A stretch of DNA of 64,000 nt from Chromatiales bacterium (lineage in GTDB: Bacteria > Pseudomonadota > Gammaproteobacteria > JAGRGH01). The stretch is from the NCBI GenBank assembly GCA_020445605.1, contig JAGRGH010000030.1, positions 1-64,000 of the forward strand, written 5' to 3'. The position numbers were made by a program, and so were the translations under genes. Positions 27,782-39,463 of this stretch are shown in pieces. The notes beneath the pieces are model-generated. The model did no database searches and was not told the DNA's origin. It saw nothing but the letters and a program-made list of their open reading frames with translations. How positions within the stretch are numbered: position 1 is the stretch's first letter; every line of letters starts with the position of its first letter.

Positions 27782-30700
27782 TTGCGCTCCAGTTCGAATT
27801 CGATGCCAACGGCCTGCGCCTTGCCGGCGCGGGCCTTGAGTCTGAGTCGGTCGGTCAGTCGGTACTTCACCAGCAGGGCACCGCTCGGGTCGGCGAGCGT
27901 TGCCGCATAGCCGACGTAGAACTCCGGTTGCAGGTATTTTCCAATTTCCAGGCCGGCCTCCGCGAGTCCAGCGTCTGCGTCGATGCGGAATTCGTCCACC
28001 CCCAGCGCGGCGCCGATGCGCTGCAACAGCGGCTGGGCACGGTCCGCGCCGAGCGACAACGCCGCGCTGGCCAGCGCGTCGGCATCCGTGGTGCCGGCCG
28101 CGGCCAGCGGTTTTCCGGTGACGAGATACGCCAGCACCTGCTCGTCGGGCATCGCGGGTGTTGAGCTGAGCACCGCCTTGGGCTGCGAGACCGTGCCGCC
28201 GAGCTCGACCGCGGCGGTGACGTCGCCGGACGTGCGCTCTGCGCGCAGGTCCAGGCCGGGATCGTCCAGCGGGCCGGCGAACACGAACTCGCCGCGCGCC
28301 AGACGCAGGTCCTGCCCGTAGGCCTTGTAGCGCCCGTCGAGCACCACCAGTCGACCGTTGCCGCGCGGCGACTGACCCGGATTCTGGGTCAGGGCGACCT
28401 GGCCGCCGAGCCGCGCGCCGAGGCCCAGGCCATCGAAGCGGACATCCTCGCCTAGCGCAACCACGAGCTGTGCACGGATCGGCAGCGCCCGATCCGGTGC
28501 CACGGGGGTCTTCTGCGCCGCGGGGCCGATGATGACCTCGTCCGGGGACACCTGGACCGCGCCGCGCGGCAGTTCTTTCAGGCGGATTGCCGCGTGCGGC
28601 ACGTCCACGCGGCCGGTGAGGCTGAGTTCGCGGCCGTCGTGCGCAAGGTTCACCGTCGGACTCACATCGACCTGTGCCTCTGGCCAGTCGAGCGCGCGGA
28701 AGTCCTTGCCCTCGATCGCAAGGCGCAGCGGGAATCCGCTGTCGGCGTCCAGCATCAGTTTGCCATCGAGCCTGATGACACCGGTGCCGGACCGCGCGCG
28801 GCCGGCGATGGCAATGGCGTCAGCGTCGCCGCGGGCGGTCAGTTCGGCACCGGCCAGCTCGATGCCGGCGCCGACCAGTCGTGCGTGGCCGTCTTCGAGC
28901 CGGGCCTCGCCGGTCACGCGCGGTGCGACCGTGGTTCCGGACACCGCGAGGTTGGCCCGCAAGCGTCCGCCCAGTCCGTCGAGCTGGCCGATTAGCGGCT
29001 GGAACATGGCGATGGAATCGATCCGCGCGCTGGCCTGGCCGGAAAGCCGGCGATGACCGCTCGCATCGGTCGCGTCAGTGCTGAGTTCGGCGTCCAGTTT
29101 TCCGTCATCGGGTAACGCCGCCGTGAGCGTTGCGTGCAGCCGGTCGTCGGCAAAGCGCGCGGACGACCGTAGCGCGCTCAGCTGCAGGGGCGGGATCGCC
29201 GCGCCCGGGTCCGCGCTCGCGATGCCGATCGACTCGCTGCGAAGTTCCAGCAGCGCGGTGGCTGCGGGTGCGCCTGACCAGCGCAACTCGCCATCCACAA
29301 CGCCGGACGCCCGGACTCCGGCCGGCAGCCAGGGCGCTGCGAACGCGGCCGGAATCGCGCGAAACTCGGCGCTGGCCTGCGCTCCGTCGGGACCGTGTTT
29401 TGCCTGCGCGCAGACGCTGGCCTGCCCGCGCCGGATGCACATGCGCTCCAGGCCCGCGCGCCCGGTCCCGAGAAAGACCTTTGCCGGTTCGGCCAATTCC
29501 CAAGTGCCGGTGCCCGGCTCGTTCAATCGCAGGGTTTCCAGACGCCCGTTCCAGCGCTCGTCGGTCAGCGCGCCCGCGGCCGACAGCGAAACTTCAAGCG
29601 CGTCGGCACGCGCTGCGAGGGTCAGCGTGTGGGACTCGCGAGTGCCGTCGGCGGTCAGATCGACCCCATCGAGACCGATGGCGGCGCTGGTGATTTCCGT
29701 CGCCTTGAGCCCGATCCGCGACCGGGCGTTCGGCGCGAGGTCCAGCGCAGCGTCGAGTGCGGCCGTGCCGATCCGCCAGCCGGTCCAGCGGAGATTCCTG
29801 GCCGTTCCCGTCGCAGAGATGGCGGGCGCGGCGCTCGTCCCGGCGAGCTTGATCGCCGCCTTGAGCGAGCCGCCGAAATCTGCGCCCAGCCGCTGCAGCG
29901 CCGGGGCATCCAGCGTGAACTCGAGCGCATTGCGTTCGCCGAGCGAACCGTGTGCGTTGAGCCGGTTCTCGCCGAGACTCACCTCGAAATCGCGGAACTG
30001 TGTCTGGTTGCCAACCGCCACCGTGCCGCGACCGCTGAGCGGAAAGCCGCCGAGCGTCCCGCTGATCTGCTCCACCTCGGCGCGGACCACGGACGCGGCG
30101 GCGGGGTCGACTGTCAGCTTGATGCGGGCGTCGGCGCGTCCGGCCGCCACGGGCCAGAAGTTCGACGGATCGAGGCCTGCGGACTCCAGCGCCATGGTCA
30201 GAAACGGCACATCCGAAAACCGCACCTGACCACTGCCGGTCACGCGTCCGTCGAGCAGCGTCGCGTGCAGATCATCGATTGTCAGCTGCGAGCGGTCGCC
30301 GGAACCGCGAACCTTCAGGTTTCCGGGCGGAATCCCGGTTCCCGCGAACGAAGCCTCGGTCTCAAGGACATACTGATCGGTCGTGCCGGCGAGCTTGAGC
30401 TGCCCGCCGCCGCTGGTGACGAGCGCCGCGCCCTCCGGCGGCCAGCTGAGGTCGGCCCATTGCGCGTCCAGGTCGAAACGGGTCCGGGCGGCAAGCGGAT
30501 AGACGCCGCCGGTCAGACCCAAGGTCACGGGTGCCAAGAGGGTCTGGTCGAGTTCGATCCGCGCCAGCGTTCCGCCGAGTTTCCCGCGACCCGCGAATGG
30601 CTCGCCGTTCGCCGGTTCGAACCGCCAGCTGATTTCTGCGTCGAGCGGAAATCCTGTTACGAATCCGACTGTCGCGTGCCCCTGAACGGTGAGTGCGCCA

Positions 30701-31221
30701 CTGGCCGTTTTCAGTCTCGACAGGTGCAGTGCCTTCGCGTCCATGCGCGCCGACAGGTCGATGCGGTCGGCTGCATAGACATCGGTGCCGTCGTGCCATT
30801 GCAGGGCGGCGATCCGTGCGCGACCGATGCGCGCCGACCAGGCCGGGGCAAACTCCGGCAGCTCGATCCCGGCCGGTTCCGACGCCGGCAAGGCCACGCT
30901 CACACCCTCGGCGTCGATTTCGACGACATCCAGCATTCCAGCGAACAGCAGGGCCGGCCGCCAGTGCACATCGATTCGCGCAATCTCCACGCGGGTGTCG
31001 TCGATGCGCAGTCGCAGCTGATCGAATCCGAAGCGCTGGTCGATTCGCCCGCGAAATCCCTGGAATTGCGCGTCGATCGGCGCGCGGTCGAACAGGCGCG
31101 ATACCAGCCAGCGGCTGCCGCTTTCGGTCGTCGCCGCGCCGAGCAGGGCAGCCACCAACAGCGCCGCGACCAGCAGCAGCGCAAGCACGGTTCGCGTGAG
31201 CCAGCGGCCGGCGCGCGGCAC
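27778..31221 (-). CDS. tamB: translocation and assembly module protein TamB
   Basis: 1147 residues from the GTG at 31221, two bases after the tamA stop. A signal-anchor (TVLALLLVAALLVAALLGA) holds it in the inner membrane. A very long repetitive beta-taco region spans the periplasm. The C-terminal DUF490/TamB domain ends in a beta-rich tail (AGKAQAVGIEFELERN). TamB works with TamA to insert some outer-membrane proteins and in lipid transport between membranes. Length is slightly below the E. coli protein (about 1260). Order tamA-tamB is normal; flanking both with MscS genes is not. Confidence 0.92.
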   Translation of the reverse strand: MPRAGRWLTRTVLALLLVAALLVAALLGAATTESGSRWLVSRLFDRAPIDAQFQGFRGRIDQRFGFDQLRLRIDDTRVEIARIDVHWRPALLFAGMLDVVEIDAEGVSVALPASEPAGIELPEFAPAWSARIGRARIAALQWHDGTDVYAADRIDLSARMDAKALHLSRLKTASGALTVQGHATVGFVTGFPLDAEISWRFEPANGEPFAGRGKLGGTLARIELDQTLLAPVTLGLTGGVYPLAARTRFDLDAQWADLSWPPEGAALVTSGGGQLKLAGTTDQYVLETEASFAGTGIPPGNLKVRGSGDRSQLTIDDLHATLLDGRVTGSGQVRFSDVPFLTMALESAGLDPSNFWPVAAGRADARIKLTVDPAAASVVRAEVEQISGTLGGFPLSGRGTVAVGNQTQFRDFEVSLGENRLNAHGSLGERNALEFTLDAPALQRLGADFGGSLKAAIKLAGTSAAPAISATGTARNLRWTGWRIGTAALDAALDLAPNARSRIGLKATEITSAAIGLDGVDLTADGTRESHTLTLAARADALEVSLSAAGALTDERWNGRLETLRLNEPGTGTWELAEPAKVFLGTGRAGLERMCIRRGQASVCAQAKHGPDGAQASAEFRAIPAAFAAPWLPAGVRASGVVDGELRWSGAPAATALLELRSESIGIASADPGAAIPPLQLSALRSSARFADDRLHATLTAALPDDGKLDAELSTDATDASGHRRLSGQASARIDSIAMFQPLIGQLDGLGGRLRANLAVSGTTVAPRVTGEARLEDGHARLVGAGIELAGAELTARGDADAIAIAGRARSGTGVIRLDGKLMLDADSGFPLRLAIEGKDFRALDWPEAQVDVSPTVNLAHDGRELSLTGRVDVPHAAIRLKELPRGAVQVSPDEVIIGPAAQKTPVAPDRALPIRAQLVVALGEDVRFDGLGLGARLGGQVALTQNPGQSPRGNGRLVVLDGRYKAYGQDLRLARGEFVFAGPLDDPGLDLRAERTSGDVTAAVELGGTVSQPKAVLSSTPAMPDEQVLAYLVTGKPLAAAGTTDADALASAALSLGADRAQPLLQRIGAALGVDEFRIDADAGLAEAGLEIGKYLQPEFYVGYAATLADPSGALLVKYRLTDRLRLKARAGKAQAVGIEFELERN

Positions 31222-31223
31222 GA

Positions 31224-32942
31224 TCAGAATCCGATGCCGACGCGCAGATGCACCCGCAGGTCGGTGTCCGGATCATCCAGCGGGTGCGCGAGGTCGAGTT
31301 CGACCGGTCCCAGCGGCGAGTACCAGCGTGCACCGACGCCAATGCCGGAATTCAGCCCGCCCCAGTCGTTCCAGGCGTTGCCGGTGTCGGCGAACGCGGC
31401 AACGCCCCAGTCGGCGTGCACGGGCAGTTCGATCTCCGCGCTTGCGGTGGCGAAATATCGGCCGCCGATGACGTCACCGTCGTTGGACTTCGGGCCCAGC
31501 GTACGGTAGTCATAGCCGCGAACGCTGCGGTCACCGCCGGCGTAGAAACGATAGCGGGTCGGGAGTTTTTCGAAGTCGCTGACCCAGGTTGCGCCGCCGC
31601 CGGTGCGCAGCCGCAGTTTCAGCGGCCCGATCGTATCGAGCCAGCCGATTCCGGCCTCGATCTGGGTGAACTGTGTGCTTGGTCCCGGCGAGCCGCGCAG
31701 ATTCAGCGACCAGCGGCGACCTTTACGCGGGCGGCGGGCATCGTCCAGTGCTTCATGGTCGAAGCCCCAGAGCGGTGTCAGCAGCGTGACGGCACGATTT
31801 TTATCGCCGTCGTCGAAGCGCTCGTGCAGCAGCTCGATTCCACGGCGCTCCCGCCAGGCGTCTTCATGTTCGATTCGCCAGTCGCCACCGAGGCGTGCGG
31901 ATTGCGTGGTGCCGGTGTCGACCACGTCGTAAGCGAGTTCGGCGTCCAGCCCGAACGATTCCGGCCGCGCGGTTGCGATGCGCGGAAACCGGTATTCCAC
32001 ACCAAACTGTCCGGCGACCGGCGATGCCCGCAGTTCGGTACGCAGCGTGTGTCCGCGACGGTTCACCCGGCGGTTTTCGAAGGCTGCGGTGACCGCCGGT
32101 CCCAGGTCGGTCGAATACTCGGCGCCGACGCTGTAATGGAAGCGCTTGCGCGGGACGAGCGTCAGGCGCACGGGCACCCGGTTGTCGACTGCCGCGGCCG
32201 GGTCGGCATCGATCTCGACTCGCTCGAACCGGCCGCTTTCGCCGAGCGATCGGCGCAGCTCCAGCAGCCGTGCGGAGGTGAACGGCTCGCCTGCGCGCAC
32301 GCCGATCAGGTCATCGATCAGTCCCCGGTCGAAGGTGAGGCTGTCGTATTCGATCGCGCCAAACCGCAACAGCGGCCCGGTCGCGTACTCGATCTCCACA
32401 TCGGCGAAGCCGGCAACCGGATCGACGGCGAGCCGCGCGCGCGCGAACGAACCCAGCCGGTAGCCCTGCGCGACTGCGGCGTTCTCCAGGGCCTGTTTCG
32501 CTTCCTGATAGCGGCGGTGGTCGAGCCGGTCGCCGGTGTCGAGCCTCAGTGAGTCGGCGACCGGCCGCAGCAGCGGGTCTTCGGCACCGGGACCACTGTA
32601 GCCGGCGTCGACCTTGCGCAATCTCACCACCGGACCGGGGTCGATCGCGAGCCGCAGCCGCCAGCAGTCGCCGCCGCGCTCGAGGGCGGGCGTGACCGTA
32701 GCCTGGTAGTGACCGAATACCCGCAGGGCGGCGTCGACCTCCGCGGGCAGTCGGCGCAGTGCGCTCTGGAGTCTGGAATCTTCCGAATCGCATGGCTCCC
32801 CCGCGACCCCCAGGTGCGCGCGCACGTTGTCGGCGCGTGCGCCGCTGACGCCGTCAAGCAGGATCTGCGGCTCGGCGGGGTAAGCGGTACTCACGGTGGC
32901 CAGCAGCAGGGCCGCCGGCCACACGCGCGGAGCGGACCGCAT
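31224..32942 (-). CDS. tamA: outer-membrane assembly protein TamA
   Basis: About 572 residues; ATG 32942 overlaps the stop of the upstream channel gene (TGATG), with a GTG three bases earlier as an alternative. A signal peptide (LLLATVSTAYPA) is followed by three POTRA domains to about residue 270. A BamA-type 16-strand barrel begins near HYSVGAEYSTDLGP and ends in a terminal aromatic signal (LRVGIGF). The lid-loop motif GGDRSVRGYDY (normally R-G-Y/F) is present. Partner of TamB. Confidence 0.93.
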   Translation of the reverse strand: MRSAPRVWPAALLLATVSTAYPAEPQILLDGVSGARADNVRAHLGVAGEPCDSEDSRLQSALRRLPAEVDAALRVFGHYQATVTPALERGGDCWRLRLAIDPGPVVRLRKVDAGYSGPGAEDPLLRPVADSLRLDTGDRLDHRRYQEAKQALENAAVAQGYRLGSFARARLAVDPVAGFADVEIEYATGPLLRFGAIEYDSLTFDRGLIDDLIGVRAGEPFTSARLLELRRSLGESGRFERVEIDADPAAAVDNRVPVRLTLVPRKRFHYSVGAEYSTDLGPAVTAAFENRRVNRRGHTLRTELRASPVAGQFGVEYRFPRIATARPESFGLDAELAYDVVDTGTTQSARLGGDWRIEHEDAWRERRGIELLHERFDDGDKNRAVTLLTPLWGFDHEALDDARRPRKGRRWSLNLRGSPGPSTQFTQIEAGIGWLDTIGPLKLRLRTGGGATWVSDFEKLPTRYRFYAGGDRSVRGYDYRTLGPKSNDGDVIGGRYFATASAEIELPVHADWGVAAFADTGNAWNDWGGLNSGIGVGARWYSPLGPVELDLAHPLDDPDTDLRVHLRVGIGF

Positions 32943-35149
32943 CACTTCGGTTCGGGGGGCTCTGGTCGGGTTTCGCGCTCGCTCCGGTCGGCCGCGGCGC
33001 GGCGTTCGAGTGTCTCGCGATACCAGCCCGCGGCGTCGTCGCCACTACGGCCGAACAGGCTGCGCACGTGCAGATCGCGCTGCGGGAACGGAATCTCGAT
33101 GTCACGCTCCTTCAGCGCCTTGGCAATGGCGCGCCGGTATTCGGCCATCACCGTGCCCGGGCGCTTGACGGCATCGGGTTTCAGCCAGACGACGAGTTCG
33201 AAGTCCAGGCTCGAATCGCCGAACCCGACCAGCCACACCCCCGACGTTAGTCCGCCACGGGTCAGGGTATGCGGTACGGAGGCCGCGGCGGCCAGACCGG
33301 CGGCTTCGACCTTGTCGATATCCGTGCCGTAGGTAACGCCGAACGGAATGCGCTGGCGTCGAAACGCCTGGCGGAGGGTCCAGTTCGTCACGCGGTTCGA
33401 CATCAGGTCGGAGTTCGGCACGATGATGTCGATGTTGTCGTTGGTGTTGATCAGCGTCGAGCGGATGTTGATTTCCTTGACCTCGCCGGCGAGGCCGTCG
33501 GCGAGTTCGATGAAGTCGCCCACCTTCAGCGAGCGTTCGAACAGCAGCATCAGCCCCGACACGAAATTGTTCACGATCGACTGGAGACCGAAACCGATGC
33601 CGACGGACAGCGCGCCGGCGACGATCGCGAGATTCGTGAAGTCCAGGCCGATCGACGACAGCGCCACGACCACGCCGATGATCAGGATGACGTGATGGGC
33701 GAGGCGGCTGATCGAGTAGAAGCCGGACGCGCGCACCGCCTCGCGTTTTTCGGCGAGCCGGATCAGCGCATTGCGCACCAATCTGGAAATCCACCAGGCG
33801 ATCGCCACGATCAGCACCACGCGCAGCAGGCCGAGCGCGGTCACCGGGGTGTCCGAGATGGTGAACAGCGTTTCGCCGCTCCAGTTGCGCAGCGTCGCCC
33901 AGACCGTACCGAGCGCGGCCAGCGTGCTCGCCCAGAGTCGGCCGGCACTGCCGGATGCCGCGTTGCGGCGATGATCCAGCTCCGCGGCCAGCAGTCCGAG
34001 TTCGTCGAGCGTGTCGCGCGCCTGTTCGATCGCCGGCAGCGCCTTCTGCACGCTGTCGAGCACCCGCTGCAGCGTCTTGCGGGCAGCGCCGTCGGTTGGG
34101 TTCAGGCTCGCCAGCCGCGAACTGGCCTCGCGCTGATAGCGGTGCGCATCGCGTTCGAGTTCCGCCAGGCGCGTGGCGCTTTCCTTTCTGAGGTTCTGCG
34201 TGTCGGCTTCGCTTTCGCCACCGCCGGCCAGCGACTGGGACAGCGCGAGCCGGGTCTCGGCGGCGGCCACGGCGAGCACGGCGGCCAGTTCGGCGGCACC
34301 GGCCTCGGTGCCCCGCTGGCGGGCCAGCAGATTGTCGGCGTCGCCGACCGGGTGATCAGACGCCTCGCTGAGCGCCTGTGCTTCGGCACGCAGCAGCCGC
34401 GAGCGGGCCGCATCCAGCGCCGCGCGCTGGTTGATGAGTTCCGACTCGGCCGCGCTGACCTGCCCGGCATCCGCGTGCAGGTGGTCGTCGACCTTGGCGC
34501 TCAAGCCGCGCAGGGATTGCAGGTGCGCCGCGGCGGCCCGCGCCGCGGCCTCGGCGAGCCGCGCACGCTCCACCGCGGTGGCCAACGCCGCGCGATCGGC
34601 GATGAGTTCCATGCCGAGATCAATGTGTCCGGGATCGTGCGCCGCCTGGGCCAGGTACTCGGCCAGGCGGTTGTTGAAACGCTGGCGCGCCGCATCGACG
34701 CTGCGTTTGAGGATCCGGGCGTCGGTCTGCTTGTCGGTGGCATCCAGCTCGGCGCGCCGCAGTCCGTCGTGGAATTTCAGCCAGTCCGCAATGCTGTAGC
34801 GCGACGCGAGCTCGGGAACCGGCGGGTTCTGCGGGCCCTCCTGTGCCTTCAGGCGTGGCAGGGCAGTGGCGTTGAGCTGGTAGCGTTCGAAGCTGTCCTG
34901 TCGGGCCGGCGCGTCCGCGAGTTGCGCCAGATCCGCACCAATCTCGTTCAGGCGTGCGGTGAGCTGGTCGCCGGCGTCGTCGATGTACTTCCAGAATCCC
35001 GCGGCCAGTGCATCGGGGCGGGGCCGTACGCCATTTTCCGGCTCGGCCTTGTCGGCCGCCGGCAGCCCCGGGATCTGCGCGAGCGCAGTGGCGGCGGAGC
35101 ACAGGAGCCCGAGCAGGACTCCGGCCGCAGCACGCCGGATGCGGCTCAT
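32942..35149 (-). CDS. MscS-family mechanosensitive channel, large, second copy
   Basis: About 735 residues from the ATG at 35149, which overlaps the corA stop by one base; an ATG nine bases earlier is also possible. A signal peptide (GVLLGLLCSAATALA) precedes a long, Ala- and Arg-rich coiled-coil periplasmic domain to about residue 420. Then come helices and the MscS core: GALSVGIGFGLQSIVNNFVSG, the VKEINIRSTLINTNDNIDIIVPNSDLMSNRVTNW beta region and PFPQRDLHVRS. The core is nearly the same as in the channel after tamB, whereas the N-terminal part differs, suggesting an old duplication with new sensor domains. Stop and tamA start overlap. Confidence 0.9.
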   Translation of the reverse strand: MSRIRRAAAGVLLGLLCSAATALAQIPGLPAADKAEPENGVRPRPDALAAGFWKYIDDAGDQLTARLNEIGADLAQLADAPARQDSFERYQLNATALPRLKAQEGPQNPPVPELASRYSIADWLKFHDGLRRAELDATDKQTDARILKRSVDAARQRFNNRLAEYLAQAAHDPGHIDLGMELIADRAALATAVERARLAEAAARAAAAHLQSLRGLSAKVDDHLHADAGQVSAAESELINQRAALDAARSRLLRAEAQALSEASDHPVGDADNLLARQRGTEAGAAELAAVLAVAAAETRLALSQSLAGGGESEADTQNLRKESATRLAELERDAHRYQREASSRLASLNPTDGAARKTLQRVLDSVQKALPAIEQARDTLDELGLLAAELDHRRNAASGSAGRLWASTLAALGTVWATLRNWSGETLFTISDTPVTALGLLRVVLIVAIAWWISRLVRNALIRLAEKREAVRASGFYSISRLAHHVILIIGVVVALSSIGLDFTNLAIVAGALSVGIGFGLQSIVNNFVSGLMLLFERSLKVGDFIELADGLAGEVKEINIRSTLINTNDNIDIIVPNSDLMSNRVTNWTLRQAFRRQRIPFGVTYGTDIDKVEAAGLAAAASVPHTLTRGGLTSGVWLVGFGDSSLDFELVVWLKPDAVKRPGTVMAEYRRAIAKALKERDIEIPFPQRDLHVRSLFGRSGDDAAGWYRETLERRAAADRSERETRPEPPEPK

Positions 35150-36111
35150 CAGAGCCATTTGCGCCGCCGGAAAAACCACAGCAGACCGATCGTGATCAGG
35201 GCCATCGAACCGAGCAACATGAAGTAGGCACCGCGCCATTCGAGTCCCGGGATGTAAGCGAAGTTCATGCCAAAGATGCCGGTCAGCAGGCCCAGCGGCA
35301 GGAACACCACGGTGGAGATGGTCAGAACCCGCATGATCTGGTTCAGACGATGACCGCTGATCGAGATATAGCCGTTGATCAGGTCGCCGGCCGTTTCCAG
35401 GTACAGCCGCGACAGGCTCGCGTAGCGCTCGGAATGGTCGATCAGGTCACGAACCTCGTGTTCCGAAGCCTCGCCGGCATGCCCGGGCAGGGCGCCGAGC
35501 AACTGGCCGAACACGTGCGGGTAGTAGCCGAAGATCCGGCTGACCCGGCGCAGCGCGGTGTGCAGGGCGACGGTCTCGGCGAGCAGTTCGTCGTCGCCGG
35601 CCGTCAGGATCTGCGCCTCGATCCGGTCGAGCCGTTCCTCGACCGCGAGCAGGCGTGGCTCGATGTCATCGAGCAACTCGCGTGCCAGCCGGTAGGCCAT
35701 GGCGACGTTCCCCTGGATGCGTTCGCCGGCCTCGATGCGTGCCAGTGTGCTCTGCACGCCGGGCGATGGCGCCGGGTGGCGTGACACGACGAGATCGGCG
35801 GCCACGAAGATGGCGGTCTGCACGACCGGAGGCTCATCCAGTTCGGAAAGATCATCACTGAACTCCTTGAGTAGCAAGAGAAAATGATCTTCAAACGACT
35901 CGAACTTCGGAGGGTGTCGCGCGCGCAGCGCATCGGCCACTCCGAGCGCGTCAAAGCCCAGGGTCGCAACCAGCAGCGCCTGCTCGGCCGCGCGATCGGC
36001 GCCGTCCAGGTCCAGCCACACCCAGTTCCCGTTGCCACGTTGACTCAGCAGGGATGTGTCGGGCGCGCGCGCGACAACGGCCCCGGACTGGTCGAACAGC
36101 ATGGAAAACAT
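35149..36111 (-). CDS. CorA-family divalent cation transporter (ZntB-like)
   Basis: About 320 residues from the ATG at 36111, with GGAG six bases upstream; longer frames upstream run through a repeat and are rejected. A cytoplasmic alpha/beta funnel is followed by two C-terminal helices. The gate signature is GIFGMNF, then a loop and the second helix ending in a basic tail (FRRRKWL). Moves Mg2+, Co2+ or Zn2+; the zinc-exporting ZntB group is also GxN-type, so the ion is not fixed. First gene of the corA-mscS-tamA-tamB-mscS unit. Confidence 0.9.
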   Translation of the reverse strand: MFSMLFDQSGAVVARAPDTSLLSQRGNGNWVWLDLDGADRAAEQALLVATLGFDALGVADALRARHPPKFESFEDHFLLLLKEFSDDLSELDEPPVVQTAIFVAADLVVSRHPAPSPGVQSTLARIEAGERIQGNVAMAYRLARELLDDIEPRLLAVEERLDRIEAQILTAGDDELLAETVALHTALRRVSRIFGYYPHVFGQLLGALPGHAGEASEHEVRDLIDHSERYASLSRLYLETAGDLINGYISISGHRLNQIMRVLTISTVVFLPLGLLTGIFGMNFAYIPGLEWRGAYFMLLGSMALITIGLLWFFRRRKWL

Positions 36112-36249
36112 CAGTAGCTCCGCTGCGGAGGAAAATCGGCATCGCGGCCCCGGTGCGGGCGAGCCGGCCGGGTCTGCGCGGTGGTCAGGGCATCGCCGGG
36201 TCCGCCGGGATGATAGCAGTGCCATGCTTGAACCCAGCGGAGGCAACCC

Positions 36250-36392
36250 AACAGATTGTTGAAAAAGGCCCATCCATGGCCTTTTCAACATCGCAACCGA
36301 AAAGCGCGGTTTTCGGTTGCTCACGAAAAATAAACACTTGCGTGTTTGATTTTCGGGCGAGACGTCCCTGTCTCGCGGCATCAGGTCAGCCG
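36250..36392. repeat. structured intergenic repeat, copy C (divergent)
   Basis: Four successive hairpins: TTGAAAAAGGCC / GGCCTTTTCAA, GCAACCGAAAA / TTTTCGGTTGC, CGAAAAATAAACAC / GTGTTTGATTTTCG, and CGAGAC / GTCTCG. The last has the same CTTCCCT/GTCCCT-type loop and GC-rich tail as copies A and B. Sequence otherwise differs, so it is a distant member. It lies in the 379-base gap between corA and clpS, which are divergent; the rest of the gap shows no gene. Confidence 0.6.
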
Positions 36393-36490
36393 GGCGCCGA
36401 TCGTGGCATGGCCGGGCGGGGCTCGTTTCCCGATTCGGGCCGGATTCGGTGATTTGGTTGCCACCCATACTTGCTAAAATTCTGACGACG

Positions 36491-36826
36491 ATGAGCGGCG
36501 AGCACGAGCACGAAGAACACGAGGAAGGCGGCGACCAGGCGCTGGCGCTCAAGCCGGCGCGTCCGCAGCTGAAACAACCGCCGCTTTATCAGGTCATACT
36601 GCTGAACGACGACTACACACCGATGGAGTTTGTCGTCGAGGTGCTGGAGACCTTCTTTGGCATGAACCGCGAACAGGCCGTGCGGATCATGCTGCATGTC
36701 CACACCCGCGGGCGCGGGGTGTGCGGCGTGTTTCCGCGCGATATCGCGGAGACGAAGGTCGGCCAGGTCACGCGTCACGCACGTCAGAATCAGCACCCGC
36801 TGCTGTGCACGATGGAGGCTCGATAA
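36491..36826 (+). CDS. clpS: ATP-dependent Clp protease adaptor ClpS
   Basis: About 111 residues from the ATG at 36491. ClpS delivers N-end-rule substrates to ClpAP. Seen are [20 protein letters not shown] (binding pocket with N-D-D and the Met gate), [21 protein letters not shown] and the end LCTMEAR. The acidic, His-rich N-terminal tail fits the flexible arm. It precedes clpA by five bases, the standard pairing. An in-frame ATG at 36449 would add a hydrophobic tail and has no RBS. Confidence 0.95.
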   Translation: MSGEHEHEEHEEGGDQALALKPARPQLKQPPLYQVILLNDDYTPMEFVVEVLETFFGMNREQAVRIMLHVHTRGRGVCGVFPRDIAETKVGQVTRHARQNQHPLLCTMEAR

Positions 36827-36831
36827 CCGCG

Positions 36832-39090
<2,259 letters not shown>

Positions 39091-39095
39091 TTAGG

Positions 39096-39125
39096 GCACG
39101 GCGCGCACGGCAGCAGGTGCCGTGC
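39096..39125. terminator. hairpin between convergent clpA and infA
   Basis: GCACGGC (39096-39102) pairs perfectly with GCCGTGC (39119-39125). It lies between the two stop codons and could serve both directions. There is no T-run. Confidence 0.4.
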
Positions 39126-39131
39126 GTCCGA

Positions 39132-39350
39132 CTAGCGCGCGCGGTAGACGATGCGACCCTTGGTCAGGTCGTATGGCGTGAGCTGTACCGTGACCTTGTC
39201 GCCGGTCAGAATGCGGATGTAGTGCTTGCGCATCTTTCCGGAGATGTGCGCGGTCACGACATGGCCGTTGTCGAGTTCCACCCGAAACGTCGTGTTCGGG
39301 AGGGTCTCGACGACCGTGCCTTCCATCTCAATGCTGCTTTCTTTGGCCAT
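39132..39350 (-). CDS. infA: translation initiation factor IF-1
   Basis: 72 residues, exact family length. An S1/OB-fold: [63 protein letters not shown] in family order. It blocks the ribosomal A site during initiation. Its place between clpA and the aminoacyl-transferase genes bpt/aat is the usual one in proteobacteria. Convergent with clpA. Confidence 0.97.
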   Translation of the reverse strand: MAKESSIEMEGTVVETLPNTTFRVELDNGHVVTAHISGKMRKHYIRILTGDKVTVQLTPYDLTKGRIVYRAR

Positions 39351-39463
39351 AGGCCCGATCGTGGCTCCGGCGAGCGCGCCGGCGGCCCGCTATTATCGGC
39401 AAACCGCGCGCCGGTGCAACTCACTGCCGACCTGATCGGACATTTGGAGCTGTCTTTTCCGGA

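Noticed and set aside
25511-27910. 799-codon open frame opposite the MscS gene
   Set aside because: Antisense shadow of a well-supported channel gene; low-complexity composition, no RBS.
36112-36552. Extension of corA upstream of 36111
   Set aside because: Passes through the hairpin repeat and lacks CorA similarity; ATG 36111 has a good RBS.
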